A stretch of DNA of 64,000 nucleotides from Rhodoferax sediminis (GTDB lineage Bacteria; Pseudomonadota; Gammaproteobacteria; Burkholderiales; Burkholderiaceae_C), in the NCBI RefSeq assembly GCF_006970865.1, contig NZ_CP035503.1:2493001-2557000 (forward strand). Direction: 5' to 3'. Made by a program: the position numbers and the translations under genes. The notes beneath the pieces are model-generated. The model ran no database searches, was not told the DNA's origin, and was given only the letters and a program-made list of their open reading frames with translations. Positions 18,359 through 25,044 of this stretch are shown here, in pieces. Positions within the stretch are counted from its first letter, which is position 1. The number at the start of each line of letters is the position of its first letter.

Positions 18359-20008
18359 TCAGAGCATGCCTTCGGAAACCAGGTGCTGATCGAGCCACAG
18401 GCGCAGGCTCATGAAGGGGCTGCCGCCCGGCTCGCTGTCCAGCACCTGGCCCGCATCCTCGCCCGTACCCACCCATTGCAGGCCGGCGCCGTCGGGTTTG
18501 AGCTCGACGCGGTAGACCCCTCCCAGGTCGTGGAAGTCGAACGCGCTCCGGATCCGCCGTGCCAGCTCGGGGCTGCGGACCATGACGCCCAGTTCGGTGT
18601 TGAGGTAGGCCGAACGTGGATCCAGATTCATCGAGCCCACCAAAACCGTCTTCTCATCGATCAGCGTCAGCTTGGCATGCAGCGCGCCGCGCGAGGAGCT
18701 GAACGGTACCCGAAATAGTTTGCTGCGCTTGATTTCGTGCGGGCTGAGCTCATACAATTCGACCCCCATGCGCAACATGCCGACGCGGTAGTTTCGGTAG
18801 CTCGAATCGACCACCGGCTCGTCGCTGGCGTCCAGGGAGTTGGTCACGACCCGGATCGCCACGTTGTGCTTGCGCGCTTCACGCAGATGCGCCATGCCGA
18901 GTGGCCCGGGAATGAAGTAGGGTGAGGAGATCAGGATCTCGGAGCGCGCCGCCTGCACCTGCTCGATGTACTTGCGGATCAGCAGCGCGGGAGCGTTGGC
19001 CGCCGCCCGCCCGGGATCGGCCTTGGACGGCGGATCTGCATAGGCGCCGGCCCAGGCCTTGATGAAATGAAGCTGCCCGCGGTCGATTTCCACGCCCAGC
19101 GGCGGCTCGCCATAAATGTCGACCGCGGGCACGTCGCCAGGCAGCGGTGCCAGTTCCGGCCGCACGGCGGCGTCGAACCTTTGCCGCAGGTCTTGCGCAC
19201 TGTCGGGGCTCGCCACGATGGCGCGCAGCGGGTAGACCTCGTCGCTGTTCCAATAGGTGTCGAAAATCTGCGACAGCTCGTGCACCAGCGGGCCGGTGGC
19301 CAGCAGGTCGAAGTCCACGAAGTTCGCTTGCGAGCTTCGCAGAAAGTACTCGTCGGCGAGGTTGCGTCCGCCCACCAGGGCCATGGCACCATCGGCCAGG
19401 AACAGCTTGTTGTGCATGCGGTGGTTCAACCGCTTTAAGTCCGAGAGGAAATTCAGGTTGCGCAACAGCGGGTTGCTGTGGGCGAAGGTGAACGGGTTGA
19501 ACAGCCGGATCTCGACGTTGGGGTAGCTCGCCAGCCCGAGCAGCAGCGGGTCCAGAGGAGCGGTATAGAGATCATCAAGCAGCAGGCGCACGCGCACGCC
19601 GCGCTGCGCCGCGTTGCGCAGGCTGCGCAGGATGAGGCGCCCGGTTTTGTCGTTGCCGAGCAGGTAGTACTGCAGATCGAGCGACGCTTGAGCCCGCCGG
19701 ATCAGCTCCAGCCGGGTGTCCAGGGCAAACACGGACTGCGGCAGCGGGCGCAGCCCCGACTGCTCTTGCTCCGCAGGGTATTGGGCGGCGATCCGCCCCA
19801 GGGCGGTGGCGCTGGACGCCGGGATGGCCGTGGAGGACTCGCGCACCGCGGGCCGCTCGGGCAGGCTGCCGCACGCGGCCAGGGAAACCAGGAGCGCCGC
19901 CAGCAAGGCCCGAACGACCCATGGCCACGCCAAAAAGAGTCTGCCGCTCAAGAGACTGTTGCCGGGGCAGCGGAGCTGCATCAGACCCAGACCGCGAAGC
20001 GTTTCCAT
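18359..20008 (-). CDS. Phospholipase D-family lipoprotein, cardiolipin synthase C-like
   Basis: This protein has up to 549 residues with two HKD motifs, HNKLFLADGAMALVGGRN and HAKLTLIDEKTVLVGSMN. The pair forms one phosphatidyltransferase active site, as in ClsC/YmdC, which joins phospholipids into cardiolipin. A lipobox LVSLAAC near residue 45 suggests an outer- or inner-membrane lipoprotein. The leader is long; an internal ATG nine codons later (19,981) may be the true start. The 28-bp direct repeat that bounds the accessory zone begins only 13 bases upstream of the first ATG, so native upstream sequence may have been replaced. Confidence 0.85.
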   Translation of the reverse strand: METLRGLGLMQLRCPGNSLLSGRLFLAWPWVVRALLAALLVSLAACGSLPERPAVRESSTAIPASSATALGRIAAQYPAEQEQSGLRPLPQSVFALDTRLELIRRAQASLDLQYYLLGNDKTGRLILRSLRNAAQRGVRVRLLLDDLYTAPLDPLLLGLASYPNVEIRLFNPFTFAHSNPLLRNLNFLSDLKRLNHRMHNKLFLADGAMALVGGRNLADEYFLRSSQANFVDFDLLATGPLVHELSQIFDTYWNSDEVYPLRAIVASPDSAQDLRQRFDAAVRPELAPLPGDVPAVDIYGEPPLGVEIDRGQLHFIKAWAGAYADPPSKADPGRAAANAPALLIRKYIEQVQAARSEILISSPYFIPGPLGMAHLREARKHNVAIRVVTNSLDASDEPVVDSSYRNYRVGMLRMGVELYELSPHEIKRSKLFRVPFSSSRGALHAKLTLIDEKTVLVGSMNLDPRSAYLNTELGVMVRSPELARRIRSAFDFHDLGGVYRVELKPDGAGLQWVGTGEDAGQVLDSEPGGSPFMSLRLWLDQHLVSEGML

Positions 20009-20021
20009 AGGGTTCCCACGC

Positions 20022-20145
20022 TGTGAAACCGCTTGAAAGATAGCCTGTAGAGCTCATGAATGCTATGTTCCACTTTTGAGATATTCATTTTGTACCCCCG
20101 TCTGTACCCCCGTTTTGACTTTGATACCCCCTGCTTTGGGGTTCA
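20022..20145 (+). repeat. Island-boundary repeat, copy A
   Basis: The first 28 bases (TGTGAAACCGCTTGAAAGAT then AGCCTGTA) are identical to 30,401-30,428. Similarity continues for about 100 bases: CATGAATGCTA, GATATT, two T(G/T)T(A/T)CCCCC motifs, CTTTGATACCCC and a small GGGG hairpin remnant. It lies immediately upstream of the phospholipase D gene. It could be an attachment-site duplication or a dispersed intergenic repeat. Confidence 0.8.
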
Positions 20146-20214
20146 GAAAACTGAGCCTGGTTACGAGCCGCCAGCTTATCAAAGTGTGGAGCGGGTGGCG
20201 CTTGGTGACCACCA

Positions 20215-20316
20215 GCAGCTGGTTGGCATCCGCGCACCCGGCAGCCGTCGCGGCGGCTGCGGGCGTTCATAGACTGGGCCGCCGACGCGTTCGGCAGGTC
20301 GCCGCCCTCTTCCTGA
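20215..20316 (+). pseudogene. Possible LysR-type regulator C-terminal fragment
   Basis: One frame reads HPRTRQPSRRLRAFIDWAA then DAFGRSPPSS and a stop. RxFIDWxAxxF is the usual last helix of LysR-family regulators. Nothing before it can be read as the rest of such a gene, and no start is available, so only a tail of about 30 residues would remain. The match is short and rests on recall of the family ending. Confidence 0.4.
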
Positions 20317-20714
20317 GCAGGGTTGCGCGGCTTGGCGCTGGGCAAGCAGGGGGTCGGTGAACCTGTTCAAAGCTTCCCTCGCGACAGTCAGCTGATGGCC
20401 CGAACCGGGTGCTCATGATTTCCGGGTGACCGACTGCTCCCGCTGTAAAGCTGTCCGCTGCCTTGCGCGGCCTGACTATCGTTTACCGCCCGGCAACCGC
20501 ATAGCGGCATATCGGCAAACGACAGCATCAGCGCCGCGCGCGCATTGCCGATTACATGACCTGGTAGTGACCTGTGTCAAGGCTCGATTTCTTGATTGTG
20601 CCTATAGTTTTTTAACCATTTCGGGAGTTTTGCATTGAATTGCATGACGCTGGTGCCGGCGCAATCGGTGCGCGGGCGCGGGTCAAGTTTTGAAATCGAG
20701 CCAAGGAGTGAAAA
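20317..20714. other. Non-coding stretch before the Spy-like gene
   Basis: About 400 bases contain no supportable gene. They hold an imperfect palindrome TGAC-CTGT-GTCA at 20,568-20,579 resembling a weak FNR/ANR half-site pair, an AT-rich segment near 20,600-20,640 that could be a promoter, and an AAGGAG ribosome site for the next gene. Confidence 0.5.
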
Positions 20715-21257
20715 ATGAAACTGAAGAATGTTCTCGCAGCCTTTGCGGCTACTGTGGCCTTGACCGGTGCGGCGGTAGCACAGCCCTACGGCATGGGGCC
20801 CGGGATGATGGGCGGCTACGGGGGTGGCTACGGCGGCATGGGGCCGGGGATGATGGGTGGCTACGGGGGTGGCTACGGCGGCATGGGGCCGGGGATGATG
20901 GGTGGCAGCGATGGCGGGTACGGAATGGGTCCTGGAATGATGTTCGGGTGCTCGAACGATGCATACGCGGGTCTGGATCTCACTCCGGAGCAGCAGAAGG
21001 CCATTGCGGGCATCCAGGAGCAGACCTCCAGGGCGATGTGGCAGTTCATGGGCACGATGCATGGACAGGGCTACCACATGCAGGGCATGTTCGGTCCAGG
21101 TCCACTCGACGAAGCAGCCGCGCGCAAGGCGTTCCAGGCCATGGCCGAGACGCAAAAGGCCATGTTCGAGTTGCAACTCGACGCGCGCAAGAAAATTGAC
21201 GCCGTTCTAACCAAGGACCAGCGCGAGAAGCTGGGCCGCTACTGGCGCAGCCGCTGA
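20715..21257 (+). CDS. Spy/CpxP-like periplasmic protein with Met/Gly-rich repeats
   Basis: This 180-residue protein has a Sec signal peptide (cleavage after AVA, about residue 22). Residues 23-80 are three copies of a Met/Gly/Tyr-rich unit ((G)GMGPGMMGG...YGGGY), probably able to bind copper or other soft metals. Residues 90-180 carry an LTxxQ-type helical region (LDLTPEQQKAIAGIQEQ and VLTKDQREKLGRYW), the signature of the Spy/CpxP/ZraP group of periplasmic stress chaperones and metal sensors. AAGGAG precedes the ATG. The SHOCT gene follows in the same direction after 18 bases. Metal or envelope stress response is inferred from the family. Confidence 0.8.
   Translation: MKLKNVLAAFAATVALTGAAVAQPYGMGPGMMGGYGGGYGGMGPGMMGGYGGGYGGMGPGMMGGSDGGYGMGPGMMFGCSNDAYAGLDLTPEQQKAIAGIQEQTSRAMWQFMGTMHGQGYHMQGMFGPGPLDEAAARKAFQAMAETQKAMFELQLDARKKIDAVLTKDQREKLGRYWRSR
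20790..20910 (+). repeat. 45-bp tandem repeat within the Spy-like gene
   Basis: Units begin at 20,790, 20,835 and 20,880 (GGCATGGGGCC(C/G)GGGATGAT...). Each unit encodes a 15-residue GMGPGMMGGYGGGYG element. The first two units are nearly identical and the third is partial. Confidence 0.9.
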
Positions 21258-21275
21258 TACAGAGCGTGGTCAACA

Positions 21276-21521
21276 ATGGGCTACGGCAATATGATGAATT
21301 GGGGTGGTGGCTGGGGTGGAGGTCACATGTTCGGCTTCGGACTTTTTGCATGGGTTGTGGTCATCGTCGGCATCGTGTTGCTGGTCAGATGGTTGAGCGG
21401 CGGAGGCCGGTCATCGGGTCGGCGCGATGAAGACCGCGCGCTGGCTATCCTGCGCGAACGCTATGCGCGCGGCGAGATCGACAAAGCGGAGTTCGATGCG
21501 CGCAAGCAGGATCTCAGCTGA
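21276..21521 (+). CDS. Small membrane protein with SHOCT domain
   Basis: This 81-residue protein has a Gly/Trp/Met-rich N-terminus (NMMNWGGGWGGGHMFGFG), one membrane helix (FAWVVVIVGIVLLVRW, residues 25-40) and a C-terminal SHOCT domain (DRALAILRERYARGEIDKAEFDARKQDL, residues 53-80), a short helix pair that helps oligomerisation. SHOCT proteins often accompany heavy-metal efflux and CpxP-like genes, which matches the upstream neighbour. The function beyond that is unknown. Confidence 0.85.
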   Translation: MGYGNMMNWGGGWGGGHMFGFGLFAWVVVIVGIVLLVRWLSGGGRSSGRRDEDRALAILRERYARGEIDKAEFDARKQDLS

Positions 21522-21800
21522 ATGAGATGCGCCATCTGGCGCCGTGCGACCGGTAACTGAGCAGAGCATTGCCGACAAAATGCCTCAAACTTTTGGCAAG
21601 TGACTTCAAAGTTCAGAATCGTTGAAGCAATGGTTTTGCCTTACACCCCCCCAAGTGAGGCACCGTCGAGTGGTTCGATTGCTGTATTGGAGTCTTTGTG
21701 GCATCGCGGCGCCCTCAACGGACTCACTGCGTAGTGAGCCGCTTCGGGCACGGCTGACCTGCCCATTGAAGCTGGCGTTTCTATTAAGGAATGATTTGTC
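21522..21800. other. Intergenic region before the ArsA fusion gene
   Basis: No gene is supported here. The final 20 bases contain AAGGAAT, a plausible ribosome site for the ArsA fusion. No ArsR-like or ArsD-like reading frame and no clear arsenic operator is visible. An inverted stretch CTCACTGCGTAGTGAG (21,724-21,739) forms a near-perfect 7-bp-stem hairpin, possibly a terminator remnant or operator. Confidence 0.4.
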
Positions 21801-23798
21801 ATGGAAGTCGTCGTCTTAGGGTCAGGTTGCAGTAAATGTCACCGCACAGCTGGCTTGGTTGAGCGAGTCGCCAAAAACCTGAGTATCCCAGTCCATCTCA
21901 CCATGAATGAAAGTAAGGAAGAACGCGAACGGCTCCGAATTCATGCCACCCCCGCCGTGACGGTCAACGGCAATCTCGTCCATAGTGGCGGCATCCCCTC
22001 CCACGAAAAAGTCGAAGTCTGGTTAAAGCCCAAACCATTGGATTTACTGAATCAGCCGACAAGGCACTTATTCTTCACGGGCAAAGGTGGTGTGGGTAAG
22101 ACATCCCTGTCCACTGCGGTTGCACTTCATTTGGCAGATTGCGGCAAGAAGGTGCTTCTGGTCAGCACGGACTCGGCCTCCAATCTGGACGAAATGCTGG
22201 GCGTCACGCTAAGCAATCACCCCACCCCCGTCCCGGGAGCACCCGGCTTGTCTGTCTTGAACATTGACCCGGACGCTGCGGCTGAGGCCTATCGACAACG
22301 CGTCGTCGACCAAATGGCGCGAGACGCCACCACCGCAGAAATCTCGACCGTGCGTGAGCAGCTGTCCGGTGCCTGCACGACCGAGATTGCATCGTTCGAC
22401 GAGTTCTCATCACTGCTTGCCGATAGAGACCAGGAGTACGACCACATTGTTTTTGACACCGCTCCGACCGGCCACACGCTGCGGCTGCTGAGCTTGCCCA
22501 AGGCCTGGAGTGGTTTTCTGGCCAACAATGACCAGGGTGCATCCTGTCTCGGACCGCACTCTGGTCTGAAGATGCAAGAAATTCGCTTCAAGGCTGCACT
22601 CGACGCGCTGTCCAATCCTGCTCTGACCTCCGTCGTCTTGGCGACGCGCCCCGACAAAGGCGCGATCGCAGAAGCTTCCCGGACCTCCGATGAATTGAAG
22701 GAGCTGGGTCTGAATAACCAGCGCCTGGTGGTCAACGGCGTGTTCCATGCGAGCAATAAAACAGATGAGGTCGCAAATGCCTTTGAAGCGCTGGGTACAC
22801 AAGCGTTAGATGAGATGCCGGACAACCTGCGCGCTCTCCCACAAGACCAGGTTCCGCTGCGCGCCTTCGATACCGTCGGGCTCCCTGCCCTGCGTGCATT
22901 GCTCAATACCAACACCCATACAGCCACAAGCGACACGGCATTTACAGCCCCCACCATGAAGCACGGGATTGGCTTGGGCGCCCTGGCTGATGAACTGGCA
23001 CGGGCCGGGCGTGGTCTCATCATGGTCATGGGCAAGGGCGGCGTGGGCAAGACCACGGTTGCCGCAGCCCTCGCGCTGGGGCTGGTTCAACGTGGAAAAA
23101 CCGTGCATCTGAGCACCACTGACCCGGCGGCGCATCTCGCCGGTACGCTAGAGGGCGTGGTGGACGGCCTGCGGGTCGACCGGATTGACCCCATTGTTGA
23201 GACCCAGCGCTATGTCGACAAAATCATGGCGACCAAAGGTGCCAGGCTGAACGAGCAGGAGCGTGACTTGATGCTGGAAGACCTCAAGTCACCCTGCACC
23301 GAAGAAGTCGCCGTTTTCCATGCGTTTTCACGTATGGTGAGTGAGGCGCGCAGTGCTTATGTGGTGTTGGACACCGCACCTACAGGTCACTCGATGCTGC
23401 TGATGGATGCCACTGGTGCCTATCACCGCCAGATGATGCGTGAGCTCGAAAGCCACGGCTCAGCTCACTTGGTCACACCGTTGATGCGCTTGCAAGACCC
23501 CGAGTACACCAAGATTATTCTGGTCACGCTGCCGGAAACGACGCCAGTGTTACAAGCGAAAGTGCTGCAGGACGATCTGCGCCGTGCCAACATTGAACCT
23601 TTTGCCTGGGTCATCAACAAAAGCATTTTGGCGGCCGACACCCACGACCCATTATTACAAGCGCGTTTGACAGGTGAAGTCCAGCAGATGGAGAAGGTTG
23701 AACATGGCCTGGCCAAGAAAACCTACGTGCTGCCATGGCTGACGCGTCCGCCCATTGGCATGGAGGCGCTGGGCAGGCTGGTTGCTCAATCCGAGTAA
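21801..23798 (+). CDS. arsA: ArsA-type arsenite-stimulated ATPase with N-terminal thioredoxin-fold domain
   Basis: This is a 665-residue fusion. Residues 1-76 form a thioredoxin-like domain with a CxxC pair (GSGCSKC, C10 and C13) and the cis-Pro region ATPAVTVNG. Residues about 85-385 and 400-665 are two ArsA halves, each with a deviant Walker A (GKGGVGKTS at 94, GKGGVGKTT at 411) and DTAPTGH. The three cysteines that bind As(III)/Sb(III) in the plasmid ArsA family are present: SGAC192TTE, GASC249LGP and SPC499TEE. It should power an arsenite pump, but no arsB, arsD or arsR is nearby. The N-terminal domain may deliver the metalloid, as ArsD does; that is inference. Confidence 0.88.
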   Translation: MEVVVLGSGCSKCHRTAGLVERVAKNLSIPVHLTMNESKEERERLRIHATPAVTVNGNLVHSGGIPSHEKVEVWLKPKPLDLLNQPTRHLFFTGKGGVGKTSLSTAVALHLADCGKKVLLVSTDSASNLDEMLGVTLSNHPTPVPGAPGLSVLNIDPDAAAEAYRQRVVDQMARDATTAEISTVREQLSGACTTEIASFDEFSSLLADRDQEYDHIVFDTAPTGHTLRLLSLPKAWSGFLANNDQGASCLGPHSGLKMQEIRFKAALDALSNPALTSVVLATRPDKGAIAEASRTSDELKELGLNNQRLVVNGVFHASNKTDEVANAFEALGTQALDEMPDNLRALPQDQVPLRAFDTVGLPALRALLNTNTHTATSDTAFTAPTMKHGIGLGALADELARAGRGLIMVMGKGGVGKTTVAAALALGLVQRGKTVHLSTTDPAAHLAGTLEGVVDGLRVDRIDPIVETQRYVDKIMATKGARLNEQERDLMLEDLKSPCTEEVAVFHAFSRMVSEARSAYVVLDTAPTGHSMLLMDATGAYHRQMMRELESHGSAHLVTPLMRLQDPEYTKIILVTLPETTPVLQAKVLQDDLRRANIEPFAWVINKSILAADTHDPLLQARLTGEVQQMEKVEHGLAKKTYVLPWLTRPPIGMEALGRLVAQSE

Positions 23799-23920
23799 CC
23801 GGAACCCAGGACTGAGTGGAAGCTACTATTTAAGTGGATTGCCTGAAAGACGCCTGGATTCAACACGCTGCGGAATTGCGTGGTCCATTCCTGCTTTTTA
23901 CAAAAACCGGAGAATCCAAT

Positions 23921-24094
23921 CTAACACCAACTCGCGGCACCGGCCGCGGGCGATCGAATCAGCTCCTTGATGTTGGCTTCGATGACTCCATAGCCAACAT
24001 TGCCGTACAGCTTCTGGCGTCCATTGTTGAGGATGTAGGTAGGGCTGCCCTGAACCATGAGCAGTTGTTGGTCACGATGGTCCGCCTCAAGGTC
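23921..24094 (-). pseudogene. DsbA-family thioredoxin fragment (C-terminal tail)
   Basis: The minus strand encodes about 57 residues ending in ASWC and a stop. Readable parts are QGSPTYILNNGRQKLYGNVG and VIEANIKELI, typical of the last part of DsbA/FrnE-like disulfide-oxidoreductase proteins. The catalytic CxxC and the first two thirds are absent; the frame upstream runs into unrelated sequence. It looks like a relic left by rearrangement between arsA and the PepSY gene. Confidence 0.6.
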
Positions 24095-24158
24095 GGCAAA
24101 TGCCACACCGCTTGACCCTATCCCATAAAACCTGACCATCCAAAAGCAGGAGCTCCCC

Positions 24159-24533
24159 ATGAAACACTCTCTCCGCCTGCGCGTTGGTTTGCTGGCCCTT
24201 TCACTGGGCTTGGCTGCCCCGCCAATTTGGGCCGACGACGATTGTGATGCGCCAGTTGGGCGCTGGCAATCGCGCGAGGCTGTACGCCAGATGGCAACCC
24301 GGCAAGGCTGGCAGATCCAGCGGCTGAAGATTGACGACGGTTGCTATGAAATTCGCGGGACGGACAGCCAGGGCCGCAGCTTTAAGGCCAAGATCGACCC
24401 GGAAACCCTGAAGGTATTGAAGATGAAGCAAGGGGACCGCGAGCGTGATCGGGAACGTGACCGTGATCGTGAGCACGCCGCGCCATCGCCCCTGATTACC
24501 CCTGGCACCGCGCCGCGCGGCCAGATTGACTAA
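24159..24533 (+). CDS. Periplasmic PepSY-domain protein
   Basis: This 124-residue protein has a Sec signal peptide (cleavage after WA, about residue 25). Residues 35-88 form one PepSY-like domain: REAVRQMATRQGWQIQRLKIDDGCYEIRGTDSQGRSFKAKIDPETLKVLK, with two cysteines (C29 and C62) that could form a disulfide. The tail is a charged RDRERD repeat. CAGGAG precedes the ATG. It starts a co-directional group with the DUF2271, PepSY-flavodoxin reductase and ApbE genes. Small PepSY proteins of this type often accompany such membrane reductases, possibly as an accessory or inhibitor-like partner. Confidence 0.82.
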   Translation: MKHSLRLRVGLLALSLGLAAPPIWADDDCDAPVGRWQSREAVRQMATRQGWQIQRLKIDDGCYEIRGTDSQGRSFKAKIDPETLKVLKMKQGDRERDRERDRDREHAAPSPLITPGTAPRGQID

Positions 24534-24556
24534 CCGTTTCTTATCGGAGTATCACC

Positions 24557-25033
24557 ATGTCCAAACCTCTTTTGACCACTTTGGCCGCCGCCTGCGCGCT
24601 GGCCTTGCCCGCCCTGGCGCACAGCCGCCAGGTCACGCTGAGCGCCCAGCTCAAGAACTATGGCGGCAACGGTGCCTACCTGGCCGCTTACCTGACCGAT
24701 GCCAAGGGCGCCTATGCCGGCACGCTGTGGGTGGCTGGCGGCAAGGCCAAGTACTACAAGCACCTGTCCGACTGGAATCGACTCTCCAGCGGTGACGCCA
24801 AGCGCCTGAACGGCGTCACTGGCGCCAGCGTAGGCGCAGGGCGCACGCTCAAGGTCACGGCCAACTTGGCCGATGCCCTGATTGACGCGGGCTATGAAAT
24901 CCACATCGACGCTGCCGCGGAAGACATGCGCGACAGCCCGTCGGAAATCCGCGTTCCGCTGTCCACCGGCAACGCCGGCAAACCGCAGGCCGGCAAGCAG
25001 TACATACAGTCGCTGACCTTCCAACTACAGTAA
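24557..25033 (+). CDS. DUF2271 periplasmic protein, candidate flavinylated electron carrier
   Basis: This is a 158-residue protein with a Sec signal peptide (cleavage after LAH or AHS, about residue 22). The DUF2271 domain spans about residues 25-156. A T88-G-A-S91 sequence in LNGVTGASVG matches the short (S/T)GA(S/T) pattern at which ApbE attaches FMN to Ser/Thr in other proteins. GGAG precedes the ATG. It lies 23 bases after the PepSY gene and 11 bases before the reductase, in the same operon as apbE. Covalent FMN binding by this protein is inferred from the motif and context and has not been shown here. Confidence 0.8.
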   Translation: MSKPLLTTLAAACALALPALAHSRQVTLSAQLKNYGGNGAYLAAYLTDAKGAYAGTLWVAGGKAKYYKHLSDWNRLSSGDAKRLNGVTGASVGAGRTLKVTANLADALIDAGYEIHIDAAAEDMRDSPSEIRVPLSTGNAGKPQAGKQYIQSLTFQLQ

Positions 25034-25044
25034 AGGACCAGCGC

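Noticed and set aside
20790-20910. 45-bp repeats at first resembling a CRISPR array
   Set aside because: Units are direct in-frame coding repeats with no unique spacers. The same is true of the RcnB repeats at 50,082-50,180.
21801-23798. Get3/TRC40-like tail-anchored protein targeting factor instead of ArsA
   Set aside because: The protein has two tandem ATPase halves and all three metalloid cysteines, which single-half Get3 proteins lack.
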